A DNA stretch of 64,000 nt from Bacillota bacterium (GCA_023409535.1 JAEYGZ010000046.1:1-64000); one strand, 5' to 3'; counted from the stretch's first letter, positions 9,287-18,304 are shown. Made by a program: numbers and translations. Notes: generated by a model not told the origin, from the letters alone.

Positions 9287-10084
9287 ATGACAGATTGCCA
9301 CATTCATTTGGAAAGAGGACCATATACCCTGGAATGGCTGGATAAATTTGTGGCTGCTGCGGTAAGCCGCGGAGTAGATGAGATCTATCTATTGGAACAC
9401 AGTCATAGATTTTCTGAATTTTTACCGATGTATCAGTCCGTAGGTGAATACAATGATTATCAAAGGAACTGGTTGGAACGTAAGGGCAGCAGTAGCCTGA
9501 GCCTTCGAAACTATACCGCACTGATTGAACTGGCAAGAGGAGCATCCTATCCTATCAAAATTAAATTTGGTCTTGAAATCTGCTACTTTGAAGATGCCGA
9601 ACCGCTCATCAGAGATATGATCAGCCAATTTCCCTTTGATTTTGTAACCGGATCCGTTCATTGGGTGGACGGGTTTGGCTTTGATCATAAGAAAGAGCTT
9701 TGGGATAATATAAATGTTGAACATACCTATATTCGTTATTATATAATTATGCAGAAACTCATTAAGAGTGGTTTGTTTACCGGCCTGGCCCATCCGGACA
9801 GCATGAAATGCTTCGGGCATACAACGGAGCTTGATTTATCGGGTACCTATCATAAGCTTGCAGACTTACTGAAAGAACACCGTATGTATGCCGAGCAGAG
9901 CGGAGGCTTGCGGCTTAACTACAGCAGTGAGTGTGAATTGGGGATGAATGAGCGGATGAGAGCAATCTTTGTGGATAAAGGAGTGAGAATTCTCACGGCT
10001 TCTGACGCCCATAGGCCGGAGGATGTAGGAGCCAATATTTTCGATCTGGAACGATTATTGACAGGTCAGGAAAATAAAAATTAA
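9287..10084 (+). CDS. PHP-domain phosphoesterase, histidinol-phosphatase-like, 265 aa
   Basis: Begins MTDCHIHLE, the first metal-binding HxH motif of the PHP superfamily. Later ligand motifs are EHSHRF, GLEICYF, GSVHW, AHPD and a final SDAHRP. This order and the length near 265 match HisJ/HisK-type histidinol-phosphate phosphatases. No other histidine biosynthesis gene is nearby, so the substrate is uncertain. It follows the ABC exporter by about 50 bp on the same strand. The ATG at 9287 opens the domain exactly; an in-frame GTG at 9278, 4 bp after AAGGAAGG, is an alternative start. Confidence 0.75.
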   Translation: MTDCHIHLERGPYTLEWLDKFVAAAVSRGVDEIYLLEHSHRFSEFLPMYQSVGEYNDYQRNWLERKGSSSLSLRNYTALIELARGASYPIKIKFGLEICYFEDAEPLIRDMISQFPFDFVTGSVHWVDGFGFDHKKELWDNINVEHTYIRYYIIMQKLIKSGLFTGLAHPDSMKCFGHTTELDLSGTYHKLADLLKEHRMYAEQSGGLRLNYSSECELGMNERMRAIFVDKGVRILTASDAHRPEDVGANIFDLERLLTGQENKN

Positions 10085-10100
10085 TAAATATTGAACATAA

Positions 10101-10176
10101 GGAAAAGAATCAGGAGAGAGGGTGATATGTTTATCCCAAAGAGAAACATATCACCCTCCTTCCTGGTTCTTCTTTT
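10101..10176. terminator. Large bidirectional terminator between convergent genes
   Basis: A perfect 15-bp inverted repeat (10118-10132 with 10144-10158) is extended by an imperfect outer stem (AAGAATCAGGA with TCCTGGTTCTT) and ends in TTTTT near 10172-10176. It separates the PHP gene from the convergent CobW-type gene. Confidence 0.75.
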
Positions 10177-10211
10177 TAAGGAGCTTTGGTCTGACTTTCC
10201 AAGGGGAATAG

Positions 10212-11309
10212 TTAGCTGATATCTTCCTGGCTTTTATACTTGTGGGTAAGCTTTGGAGGACTGGGCTTTAAGCACTTTTTTGAAAGAATTTCAAACTCGA
10301 CGGTATTGCGGCATATTCTTTGCAGAACATCGAATACCACAGATTCCAGATCTTCCGGAGGCATCTGAACCCGGGCATTTAACAGCATCATCACATGGTC
10401 GGTCTGTTTCAGCTCGCCTTGTACGGATACACCACGGCTGGTACCGGTGATATTCCCTGTAAGGAAGCTGCTGCTGTTTTGCAGAATACACTTGATATGC
10501 CCAATGATGATTCCTCTTTGAAACAGACGCCGATAAAGCAGGGATAGAAAATTCCATATAAAATTCTTCCAATCGGCGGAAGAACTATTTAATAAAATAC
10601 TTGCATTCAGCCATCCCAGAGAAGTCTCTTCCTCAGCATACAGATCATAATCAAGCTGCGCAATATGCATACCGGCTTCTTCACTATCTATTACATCAGT
10701 AATCCATTGATCCATATTCTCACCGGTTAGGGCGCTTATTCCGTAAACCTTAGCTTGCGGCCACTTTTTTGCAGTCCGGTCTGTTAAAATGCTAAGTTCC
10801 GCTTTGGACAGCAGATCGATTTTATTGATAACAATAAAGTCTGCTTCTTCCAATTGCTTTTGCAGAATGTAAGATGCTCTTTGGTATCCTCCGTTATTTC
10901 TGGTATCTAAAAGACCTCTTAAGCGAACGGGATCAATCAGCACACTAAGCGGTCCCATTGACAGGAGGTGTTTCCATTTATCCTTGAGTGGCCGGAGGAT
11001 GGACGCTGATAAATCGGTGCAGCTTCCCACCGGTTCTGCCAGTATGATGTCAGCACTGTTAGCGATTGACATTTGTATAACGGCACCCATAAATCCGTGA
11101 AAATCATAACAGAAGCAGTTACCGCTAACCTCGGAGATGACAGTTCCGGTTCTTTTCAGAAGAGCTGTATCAACTAATTCCGTTGCCTGATCATTAGTAA
11201 TTAAACCGACGATATGATTATCCTCTGACAGCATCTGCGCTAATTTGCTGAGAGCAGTTGTTTTTCCTGCGCCCAGATATCCTCCGATGATGATAAGCTT
11301 GGTTCCCAT
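10212..11309 (-). CDS. CobW/G3E-family GTPase (metal-chaperone type), 365 aa
   Basis: G3E GTPases insert or handle metal ions such as Zn, Co or Ni for partner enzymes. The P-loop GGYLGAGKTT is at residues 9-18, the EPVGSC switch region near 91-96 and NKID near 161-164. The family metal-binding CxCC is changed to NCFCYD near residue 65, keeping two Cys. The C-terminal third is divergent from the usual CobW C-terminal domain. AAAGGGG precedes the ATG. It lies 80 bp downstream of the C_GCAxxG_C_C gene on the same strand, so the two may be co-expressed. The metal and client are unknown. Confidence 0.8.
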   Translation of the reverse strand: MGTKLIIIGGYLGAGKTTALSKLAQMLSEDNHIVGLITNDQATELVDTALLKRTGTVISEVSGNCFCYDFHGFMGAVIQMSIANSADIILAEPVGSCTDLSASILRPLKDKWKHLLSMGPLSVLIDPVRLRGLLDTRNNGGYQRASYILQKQLEEADFIVINKIDLLSKAELSILTDRTAKKWPQAKVYGISALTGENMDQWITDVIDSEEAGMHIAQLDYDLYAEEETSLGWLNASILLNSSSADWKNFIWNFLSLLYRRLFQRGIIIGHIKCILQNSSSFLTGNITGTSRGVSVQGELKQTDHVMMLLNARVQMPPEDLESVVFDVLQRICRNTVEFEILSKKCLKPSPPKLTHKYKSQEDIS

Positions 11310-11389
11310 CCACTTTACCCCTTTAGATCCTATAGCATGAGTGCAAATACCTGATCTAGTTCAATATATGAATGAGGAGGGGATTTTGG

Positions 11390-11833
11390 TTATTCTAATT
11401 CAAGAAGTTCTTCAATTATTTGTGCGGCGTCACTGACAAAGATAGGGCACAGGGTATTCCATAAATCATTATCTTTTATGTATTGCAAACCTTCCGGGGT
11501 ACTTAAATCAACCTTCAATAAATCATAGCAATTAATTGAGCCATGAATTTCGTTAAACTTGTCGGTAAATTCCTTTGCCAGCTGATAACACTTTTCCTTC
11601 GCTTCCTTATCCTCAGGAAGATATTGGCCGAATTTCAAACCAATCAGCATATAGGCGCCGGATACCGCTCCGCAGGTCTTTGCAGACCGTGCCATACCGC
11701 TGCCGAAGGGGCAGGATAGCTTCAAAGCAGTCTGCTTATCAAGACCCAGCTGTTCACAATAGGTTGATACCACTGCCTGGGAGCAATTAAAGCCGTCAGT
11801 GAAGCATTTAGCAGCCTCTTTTATTCTACTCAT
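11390..11833 (-). CDS. C_GCAxxG_C_C family redox-type protein, 147 aa
   Basis: The sequence contains FNCSQAV near residue 16, CPFGSGMARSAKTCGAVSG near 41-59 and a later Cys pair (NCYDL, TLCPIF). This is the family named for the pattern C...GCAxxG...C...C, whose members are inferred to bind metal or act in redox processes. Here the second motif reads TCGAVSG. An AGGAGA-like site (GAAAGGAG in transcript sense) precedes the ATG, and an extended -10 (TGGTATAAT in transcript sense, around 11866-11874) lies about 35 bp upstream. The precise role is unknown. Confidence 0.8.
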   Translation of the reverse strand: MSRIKEAAKCFTDGFNCSQAVVSTYCEQLGLDKQTALKLSCPFGSGMARSAKTCGAVSGAYMLIGLKFGQYLPEDKEAKEKCYQLAKEFTDKFNEIHGSINCYDLLKVDLSTPEGLQYIKDNDLWNTLCPIFVSDAAQIIEELLELE

Positions 11834-12083
11834 GTAGTTCTCCTTTCCTCAAACGGATATATCTAAATTATACCATAAGGTATTAATTATAATAATATAT
11901 AATGACAGTTTTGAAAATGATTTATTTTTGCATTAAGAAGGCAAATAGCAGCACTTCCCAAACATAAAATAATAGCTTTATAGGTCAAAGAAAATTGAAC
12001 TGAAGCTTTTTAGAGGTCACCTCAATTGTAATATGCTTATACCAGTAATTTAGTTTTTCCATCCGCTTTATTCCAGATTTTAG

Positions 12084-12112
12084 TTGACTAATGTGTTATC
12101 ATCTGATATTAT
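12084..12112 (+). promoter_or_regulatory. SigA-type promoter of the chemoreceptor gene
   Basis: TTGACT at 12084-12089 and TATTAT at 12107-12112 are separated by 17 bp. The predicted start point near 12119 falls inside the inverted-repeat operator. The remainder of the 11834-12254 gap shows only the promoter of the divergent C_GCAxxG_C_C gene and AT-rich sequence. Confidence 0.65.
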
Positions 12113-12117
12113 ATAGA

Positions 12118-12136
12118 CATGTTGTATGACAACATG
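12118..12136. promoter_or_regulatory. FadR-type operator, copy 1
   Basis: CATGTTGT-ATG-ACAACATG is a perfect 8-bp inverted repeat with a 3-bp spacer. It begins 11 bp after the first base of the -10 box, so a bound repressor would block the start point. The same 19-bp sequence recurs at 17295-17313, and a variant at 18700-18718 holds the same position relative to its -10 box. Assignment to the two local FadR-type regulators is inference. Confidence 0.75.
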
Positions 12137-12254
12137 ACGACGTGGATTTTAAAGCTGTCCCAAATGATGGATTTCATATGTTTTTGTATGAAACTATGTA
12201 GTGATACAACAGCTGCAGCAATAAGCAGTTATGAACTAAATAAAGGGTGGGAGT

Positions 12255-14339
12255 ATGCAAATGAAGAATAATCACGGAGAAAAAGAAAGCACAGAATTGG
12301 TTGGGAAAAAAGCAAGAAAGCGCATTTATTTTAATATTAAAACCCAATTGGCAATCGGTTTTATCATACCTATCATCTTTGTAGTTCTGGTTGGTGTTGT
12401 CTCTTATCAAAAGGCTGAGACAGGCATGGTTTCAAACTATGAAAACACAATTACCAGTTCAATGAATATGGGTATGAAATATCTTGACCTGGGTTTTGAA
12501 TTAGTTTCATCAGAAGCACTGCAGCTTGCAATGGATGAGACAACAATAAGCTATACCGCAGGAAATAGTGACAGCTATTCAAAAATCCAGGATAACCTTT
12601 TAGTTAAGGCTACGTCCAATAACTTTTTTGAAAGCATCCAGGTAGTTCCTAATAAGGGGATAAGCATTATATCAACTCAAAATCCGGAAAGTAAAGAAGG
12701 CTATTTTCAGGAATGGATTGATTCGGAGGAAGGACAAGCAAAAATCGGTAAAAGTATAGGCAACTCCTGGGTTACATGGATAGGGAAGCATGAATTTGTA
12801 GATGAGAAAACAGGTATTAATCCTGACCGCTATGCATTTTCTTGTGTTGCTTTGACACCAAACGGCTCTGCATGCGCAATTGTTGATATCAGCAGTAAAG
12901 TAATAGAAGAAAATTTACGGGATTTAAATTTAGGTGCTGGAAGCATTGCGGCTTTTATAACTCCGGATAACCGGGAAACTATAGTAAGAGATAACAACGA
13001 TGTCGCTATCATATTTTCAGAACAGGAATTTTACAGGAATTGTATCAATGCGGAAGAGGCCGGAGGAACGGCATATGTAAGGTATGAAGATAAGGAGTAT
13101 TTTTTTATTTATAGTAAGAGTTCGGAAACGGATAGTATTATTTGTGCTTTAGTGCCTGAGGCTGTAATTATAACGAAGGCTGTGGACATTAAAAATGTGA
13201 CATTCATTTTTGTCATCCTGGCATGTATTATTGCGGTAGCCATCGCAGCCTTTATTTCTGTTAACATTGGTGTGAATATAGATAGAATTACAAAAAAACT
13301 AAATATCGCCTCAAAAGGAGATTTAACGGTTGATATAAAAACAAAAGGCCAAAATGAATTTAGCATTCTGGCAAGAAATATCATCACGATGATTATGAAC
13401 ACAAGAAATTTAATTATAGATCTGGAACAAATGATTGGATCGGTGTCCGGTGCGGCGAATCAAGTGGGAACAGTTTCGGATACGATCAATGATTATTCTG
13501 AGAAAATCTCGAATGCTGTAAATGAAATCGATTTGGGGGTGGCACAGCAAGCAGATGATGCTCAGGATAGCTTAGTCCAGATGAATGGCCTTTCACAGCA
13601 GATTGAGATTATTACGGAAGAGGTAGTAGAGGTTGAAAGGTTTGCTGATTCGACCAAGGAAATGATTATTCAGGGAATCGGTACAATGAAGGAGCTTTCG
13701 AAGCATTCCATATCAACGAAAGAAATTACCGGGAAGGTAAAGAGTGATATTATAGAATTAGAAAAGAAATCTATTGAAATAGGAAAAATTGTAAATATAA
13801 TTAATGAAATCTCACGGCAAACGAATCTATTGTCCCTGAATGCATCGATTGAGGCAGCCAGAGCCGGGGATGCCGGGAAAGGTTTTACCGTCGTAGCCGC
13901 GGAAATCCGTGCTCTTGCAGACGGTTCCCAGGAAGCTGCAAAAGAAATAAAAAAAATGGTCGAGGCGATAGGCAGGCAAACAACGGATACAATAGCGGCG
14001 GCTAACAATGCGGAATTAATCGTCGAACAGCAATCTCAAATTGTATTTGATACGGTGAAAGCTTTTCAACGAATGAACGAATGCACAGAAAGGCTTTTGA
14101 ATAAGCTGCAGCAAATTGTAGAAAATGTTGAAACTGCCGATACGCAAAGAAAAGAAACACTGCATTCAATAGAAAATACATCGGCTGTTTTACAGCAGAC
14201 AGCAGCGTCTTCGTCCGTGGTGAATGAGATAGCAAAAGGGCAGATGAAGGTTGCCGAAACATTAAAGAATGCTTCCGGTGAGTTGAATAACAAGATGCTG
14301 GAGCTGAAAAACGCCTTGAAATTATTTAAAATAAAATAG
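12255..14339 (+). CDS. Methyl-accepting chemotaxis protein, 694 aa
   Basis: A membrane span at residues about 32-54 and a second at about 315-340 enclose an extracellular sensor of roughly 260 residues, probably Cache-like. A HAMP linker follows, then a long coiled-coil signalling domain whose tip reads NEISRQTNLLSLNASIEAARAG, the region that contacts CheA and CheW. GGGTGGGAG precedes the ATG. Its promoter carries the same operator as the dapA-like gene of the sugar locus. The receptor is therefore inferred to sense a compound taken up or degraded by that locus. It has no CheA or CheW partner in the window. Confidence 0.9.
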   Translation: MQMKNNHGEKESTELVGKKARKRIYFNIKTQLAIGFIIPIIFVVLVGVVSYQKAETGMVSNYENTITSSMNMGMKYLDLGFELVSSEALQLAMDETTISYTAGNSDSYSKIQDNLLVKATSNNFFESIQVVPNKGISIISTQNPESKEGYFQEWIDSEEGQAKIGKSIGNSWVTWIGKHEFVDEKTGINPDRYAFSCVALTPNGSACAIVDISSKVIEENLRDLNLGAGSIAAFITPDNRETIVRDNNDVAIIFSEQEFYRNCINAEEAGGTAYVRYEDKEYFFIYSKSSETDSIICALVPEAVIITKAVDIKNVTFIFVILACIIAVAIAAFISVNIGVNIDRITKKLNIASKGDLTVDIKTKGQNEFSILARNIITMIMNTRNLIIDLEQMIGSVSGAANQVGTVSDTINDYSEKISNAVNEIDLGVAQQADDAQDSLVQMNGLSQQIEIITEEVVEVERFADSTKEMIIQGIGTMKELSKHSISTKEITGKVKSDIIELEKKSIEIGKIVNIINEISRQTNLLSLNASIEAARAGDAGKGFTVVAAEIRALADGSQEAAKEIKKMVEAIGRQTTDTIAAANNAELIVEQQSQIVFDTVKAFQRMNECTERLLNKLQQIVENVETADTQRKETLHSIENTSAVLQQTAASSSVVNEIAKGQMKVAETLKNASGELNNKMLELKNALKLFKIK

Positions 14340-14422
14340 CGGTCCTGGTAATATTTGATATTGCAATCATCAAGCCCATGCCCGCCTTGACAAAAGCAAC
14401 ATATAGGGATAGATACAAATGA

Positions 14423-14442
14423 AAGTTATGTGATAACATGAT
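14423..14442. promoter_or_regulatory. Possible degenerate operator upstream of the cupin gene
   Basis: The sequence around 14425-14437 reads GTTATGTGATAAC, an inverted repeat sharing 14 of 19 positions with CATGTTGTCATACAACATG when read on the minus strand. It lies about 40 bp before the cupin start. The match is weak and no good promoter was found beside it. Confidence 0.3.
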
Positions 14443-14473
14443 AAATAAAATAATACTTAAAAGGAGAACAGAA

Positions 14474-14926
14474 ATGGATGTATTTATTAAAGAATTAAAA
14501 GACATAAAAATTGATGGAGTAAAAATTTCGCATCTGGAAGTGTGCGATACATACAAAGAGGATTTTTTTGAATGGACGGCATTACCGCTGGTCAGTGAAT
14601 TTAAAAACAGTAATATTATGGCGGGAGTATTGCAGGGGTGGCATCACACGCCGGATTTTAGCCAAATTGAATATCATGAAGATAAAGAACTGTTTTATTT
14701 CTACGAAGGAACGGCATTGATGCTTTTTATTGATATCGAAAACGGGAAACCGGTTATGGAAACGGCACAAATTGTTCGTATTCCAGCAGGAACAGAGCTT
14801 GAGATTAATCAAGGAAAAGGACATTTCGTCGCTGTGGCAGAAAATGATAAGTTTAGCGCAATGGTGATTTCTCCTGCTCAGGCTGCACCCAGGCTGCCCT
14901 TATTCGAAAAAATTCACGGAAAATAA
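14474..14926 (+). CDS. Small cupin-fold protein (ureidoglycolate-lyase-like), 150 aa
   Basis: The pattern GWHHTPDF, a central acidic strand (YHEDKELFYFYEGTALML) and a late GKGHF segment fit a single-domain cupin beta-barrel. The arrangement resembles the small cupins grouped with ureidoglycolate lyase (AllA), but identity cannot be claimed by eye. AAGGAG at 14461-14466 with 7-bp spacing fixes the ATG at 14474. It lies between the chemoreceptor and the first FadR-type regulator on the same strand. Placement suggests a role in the same regulon, perhaps sugar-acid mutarotation or lyase chemistry (inference). Confidence 0.6.
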   Translation: MDVFIKELKDIKIDGVKISHLEVCDTYKEDFFEWTALPLVSEFKNSNIMAGVLQGWHHTPDFSQIEYHEDKELFYFYEGTALMLFIDIENGKPVMETAQIVRIPAGTELEINQGKGHFVAVAENDKFSAMVISPAQAAPRLPLFEKIHGK

Positions 14927-15061
14927 TCTGATTGTACCATAGCGTTTCCATTATTGATACCGGATTGCTTTGATTGACTTTGCAGAAATGATCAACTTAT
15001 GTAAATAGTAAATATTATTAAATTTAGTCGAGTGAAATATGGTAAGGTAAAGAGGAGAATT

Positions 15062-15775
15062 ATGAAACCAATTGAGAGAATTTCCGTTGTTGAACAGGTG
15101 ATGGAAAGATTAAAGGAATATATTGTTGAGAATCAGATTGAGCCAGGAGATAAAATACCAACGGAAAAAGAAATATGTGAGATGCTGGGAACCGGGCGTT
15201 CGACGGTACGGGAAGCATATCGGATGCTGCAGGCACAAGGCATATTAGAGGCGCAAAGAGGAAAAGGTGTCTACTTTAAGCGTCTGCAGGAAGAAACTAA
15301 GGAAGCAGAAGTTGTAGAATGGTTTAAATCCAATGGGCAGCGTGTTGCAGATTATATCGAAGTACGCTCCGGTATTGAAATTATGGCAATTAAATTATCT
15401 GTCCACAGGTTTAATCCTAAGGATATTCAGGAGTTAAAAGAAATACATGAGCGGGGAATGAGAGAAGTAAAGGCAGAAACAGCAAAAAGAAAAAAAGCGA
15501 TCAAGATGGCGTTATATGATGAAGAGTTTCATCACAAAATTACAAGAATCACAAAGAATGATCTGCTCATTAAAATTGAAAAAATAATTTCAGAGTGCCT
15601 GGCAGAGTATCGCAACCAAACATTTTTATTGGATGAGAATGTTAACCGGGCAAATAAGTCTCATGAAAAAATAGTGAATGCATTGGTAAATAAGGATATG
15701 AGTGAAGCAATTTTGCAAATGACATTACATTTGGAGGATTCCTTGGAGGATATGGAAAATATAAAGAGTTTATGA
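15062..15775 (+). CDS. FadR-subfamily GntR transcription regulator (copy 1), 237 aa
   Basis: An N-terminal winged helix-turn-helix (PTEKEICEMLGTGRSTVREAYRMLQAQGILE, about residues 36-67) precedes an FCD ligand-binding domain with Asp/His metal-site residues (DEEFHHKI near 158). The FCD domain usually binds a small organic acid and relieves repression. AGAGGAG at 15051-15057 sets the ATG at 15062. It is a clear paralogue of the regulator at 17608: both share GRST-REAYRMLQA and similar N-termini (IERxSxVEQV). One or both are inferred to bind the CATGTTGT-N3-ACAACATG repeats. Confidence 0.9.
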   Translation: MKPIERISVVEQVMERLKEYIVENQIEPGDKIPTEKEICEMLGTGRSTVREAYRMLQAQGILEAQRGKGVYFKRLQEETKEAEVVEWFKSNGQRVADYIEVRSGIEIMAIKLSVHRFNPKDIQELKEIHERGMREVKAETAKRKKAIKMALYDEEFHHKITRITKNDLLIKIEKIISECLAEYRNQTFLLDENVNRANKSHEKIVNALVNKDMSEAILQMTLHLEDSLEDMENIKSL

Positions 15776-15829
15776 ACATAATAAACCGGTCTGACAAGGA
15801 GCATATAGAACCTTAATCATTTGATAAAG

Positions 15830-15885
15830 TCCATGAAGCACGGTAAAGGATGAGACCCTTGCCTTGACAATGCTCCATGGATTTT
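15830..15885 (+). terminator. Probable terminator after the first FadR-type gene
   Basis: TCCATG-AAGCA (15830-15840) pairs with TGCT-CCATGGA (15871-15881), followed by TTTT. The loop is long, so efficiency is uncertain. Confidence 0.5.
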
Positions 15886-15962
15886 GTATAGGATGATCAA
15901 GCTCCAAATGGAGTATTCTGTAAAATTAGGTTTACACAAAATAATAAACGCAGCCTTTTATT

Positions 15963-16009
15963 AAAAAATATTGGAGTGTGTTAGTAATTCACACACTCCA
16001 ATATTTTTT
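15963..16009. terminator. Bidirectional terminator between convergent genes
   Basis: An 18-bp stem (15963-15980 with 15992-16009) flanked by A-run and T-run serves both the regulator on the plus strand and the dehydrogenase on the minus strand. Confidence 0.85.
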
Positions 16010-16048
16010 TAAGAGGTCAGCGCTTCAATAAATGTATTTATGTTCTCA

Positions 16049-17152
16049 TTATAATGCGCAAATTTGGCGAATCCCTTCCATCAAAATAGTGCGGTCTTCT
16101 TCTGTATCCTTTACAAACGGTGTTGTAAGCAAATACTCAAATATACGCTTAATATTTTCTTCTGTTTCGGGTATGCCTAAATCAGATAATGTTACCGGCA
16201 TATTCATTGTACGCATAAATTCCTTGAAGGCAGGTATTCTTTCGGGAGTTCTATTATAATACAGCTGCAGTATCAATGAGGTGCCTACGATTTCACCGTG
16301 CAGGTAGGAAAGAGATTCTTGTGTGAAAAGAATTCTTGCAGCATAATACATTTCATGGCTGAGAGCAGTCTGGCCAAGGGCTTTTGAGCTTCCGCTTATG
16401 ATACCGGTAATAGCGAAATTAATGAACAGGAAATCATGAACTTCTTTTGTCAGTTGGTGATTTTTAATATCGTTATATATCTTAAGACAGTTCTTTTCCA
16501 GAATTTTATATGTATACTCAGCCAGTACATAGGCAGTATATAATTCGATGTTAAAGTTATCAAAAAGCATTTCTGAGTGCCCGTTTTGTACTTCAATATA
16601 TTTTGCCATGGCATCCAGCATACCGGATGCAGCGTAACGAGGCGGCTGATATAGCATGATGTTTTCATCGACAATAACAGCGGATACCTCATAATCATGA
16701 TAGAAATTACCGCCGATTGTACCGCCGGCAGCTCCATCCTTTGTATACATGACGCTCATTGGTGTAAAAGCGGCACAGGTTGCGGCCTGCGTAGGAATAT
16801 TAACAACAGGGAGATTTGCATTATGTGCTATTGCCTTGGATAAATCCATTATACGACCGCCACCCGTTCCAATTACTACATCAAACTTATTGCCCGTACA
16901 GTAATTGGCATAATACTCAGAGATTTCCCGGGTAGTATAGCCGGAATAAACTTCATATTCAAAAGCTATGTCCGAAGACAGCAGACTTTTCGATAAACGC
17001 TCCTTAACAAGATCTATAGCGGTAGGCCCTCCGATAATAAACGCTTTTTTACCGAAACGCTTCACCTCCGGACCGGCGATATCTAAAGCATCCGGTTCCT
17101 GAATATAACGTCCTGCTCCAAATTTAAAGGCAACATCTAATTTTGAAATCAT
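16049..17152 (-). CDS. Iron-containing (glycerol dehydrogenase-type) alcohol dehydrogenase, 367 aa
   Basis: The protein has the group III alcohol dehydrogenase layout: an NAD-binding half with GTGGGRIMDLSKAIAH near residues 94-110 and a metal-binding half. Metal ligands correspond to Asp in GMLDAMAKY, His in LSHEMYYA and His in YLHGEIVG, as in glycerol dehydrogenase and the hydroxycarboxylate dehydrogenase HcxA. It reads away from the large palindrome at 17273-17335, which contains operator copy 2. It is therefore inferred to be part of the local regulon, interconverting a hydroxy- and keto-compound. The substrate cannot be read from sequence. Confidence 0.85.
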   Translation of the reverse strand: MISKLDVAFKFGAGRYIQEPDALDIAGPEVKRFGKKAFIIGGPTAIDLVKERLSKSLLSSDIAFEYEVYSGYTTREISEYYANYCTGNKFDVVIGTGGGRIMDLSKAIAHNANLPVVNIPTQAATCAAFTPMSVMYTKDGAAGGTIGGNFYHDYEVSAVIVDENIMLYQPPRYAASGMLDAMAKYIEVQNGHSEMLFDNFNIELYTAYVLAEYTYKILEKNCLKIYNDIKNHQLTKEVHDFLFINFAITGIISGSSKALGQTALSHEMYYAARILFTQESLSYLHGEIVGTSLILQLYYNRTPERIPAFKEFMRTMNMPVTLSDLGIPETEENIKRIFEYLLTTPFVKDTEEDRTILMEGIRQICAL

Positions 17153-17272
17153 AATCTTATTCCTTTCCGTCTAAAGTATTAAGTTTTAGTTTTGTATATT
17201 TTCCTATATAAGCAAATAAACAAGTCAACTCGAAATCATAATAAGCACGACCTCCTAATTTTATGATGTATT

Positions 17273-17335
17273 TTTATTATATAATATCATATATCATGTT
17301 GTATGACAACATGATATATGATATTATATAATAAA
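17273..17335. promoter_or_regulatory. 63-bp perfect palindrome containing FadR-type operator copy 2
   Basis: Two 30-bp arms (17273-17302 and 17306-17335) are exact reverse complements around a 3-bp centre ATG. The core 17295-17313 is identical to the operator at 12118-12136. The outer arms are AT-only except for one symmetrical C/G pair and carry TATAAT on each strand (17280-17285 and its mirror 17323-17328). This sits about 120 bp before the dehydrogenase start. It would allow symmetrical binding of more than one dimer or a cruciform. Apart from this and the promoter at 17533, the gap 17153-17607 shows nothing recognisable. Confidence 0.8.
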
Positions 17336-17532
17336 TTATAAAATCTTGGCGTAAATCAGTCCTTTTCTATCATTAAGCTACTTTAATAAGATAAAAGTTA
17401 TATTGATTTTATACCAAAGGTGTTCTAAAATTTATATGTCTGCCAGAAACAATCTTACATCCCGCCGATGGTTACTAAAATGCTGAAACCGCGTAAGCCA
17501 TAAGCCTTTGATTGCCAATTGCTTAATGAAAA

Positions 17533-17561
17533 TTGACATCCAATACTTTCTAGAATATACT
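17533..17561 (+). promoter_or_regulatory. SigA-type promoter of the second FadR-type regulator
   Basis: TTGACA at 17533-17538 and TATACT at 17556-17561 are separated by 17 bp, about 47 bp before the TTG start codon. No copy of the 19-bp operator overlaps it. Confidence 0.7.
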
Positions 17562-17607
17562 TGTGATATAACTATATTAATATAATTTATAGAGGGGAAG
17601 TGAATAG

Positions 17608-18303
17608 TTGAAAAATATAGAGAGAGTTTCTATTGTAGAACAGGTAATACAGAATTTAAAAGCATATATTATGGAGAACAATCTGAAGCCAGGGGATAAA
17701 ATGCCAACGGAGAAGGATGTCTGTGAGCTGCTGGGCGTAGGGCGTTCTACTGCCAGAGAGGCATATCGTATGCTGCAGGCAATGAATGTGGTTAAAACTA
17801 TTCAGGGTAAAGGTGTATTTATTTGTGAAGAGAAGGTAGACAATGCTGATTTCGCTCTTCAATGGTTCAAAGAAAACGGAAAGAATGTCAATGATTATAT
17901 GGAAGTACGTATGGCCATTGAACCGATGGGTGTCCGCCTGGCAATTCCAAGAGCTACATCTGTGCAGATCCGCCAGTTGCAAAAGACCCATAGTTTGTTT
18001 ATAAAAGCAAGAGAAGAAAATAATACGATTAAACTGGCCTCTTATGATGAAATGTTCCATAATATTATAATGGAATGTACAGGAAATCAATTACTGATGC
18101 GAATTCAGGAAAATATTGCCGAGTGCTTTAGGGAATATCGCATGAAATCTTTTGCGATTGAAGATATTATGGGAAATGCTATAGAGCCGCATCAAAAAAT
18201 TATTGATGCTTTCATTAATAGAAATGCGCAGTTGGGATATGAACTTATGATAGATCATTTGGAATGTTCTATGGGGGATATAAAAAAATATTCAGATAAT
18301 TAA
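17608..18303 (+). CDS. FadR-subfamily GntR transcription regulator (copy 2), 231 aa
   Basis: Winged helix-turn-helix at residues about 30-62 (PTEKDVCELLGVGRSTAREAYRMLQ) followed by an FCD domain with the metal-site segment DEMFHNII and ECFREYR near the C-terminus. The start is TTG at 17608, preceded by GAGGGGAAG. It is a diverged duplicate of the regulator at 15062, and the two genes flank the dehydrogenase. Duplication suggests two effector specificities acting on one operator type, or a regulator pair of opposite sign (inference). Confidence 0.9.
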   Translation: MKNIERVSIVEQVIQNLKAYIMENNLKPGDKMPTEKDVCELLGVGRSTAREAYRMLQAMNVVKTIQGKGVFICEEKVDNADFALQWFKENGKNVNDYMEVRMAIEPMGVRLAIPRATSVQIRQLQKTHSLFIKAREENNTIKLASYDEMFHNIIMECTGNQLLMRIQENIAECFREYRMKSFAIEDIMGNAIEPHQKIIDAFINRNAQLGYELMIDHLECSMGDIKKYSDN

Positions 18304-18304
18304 T

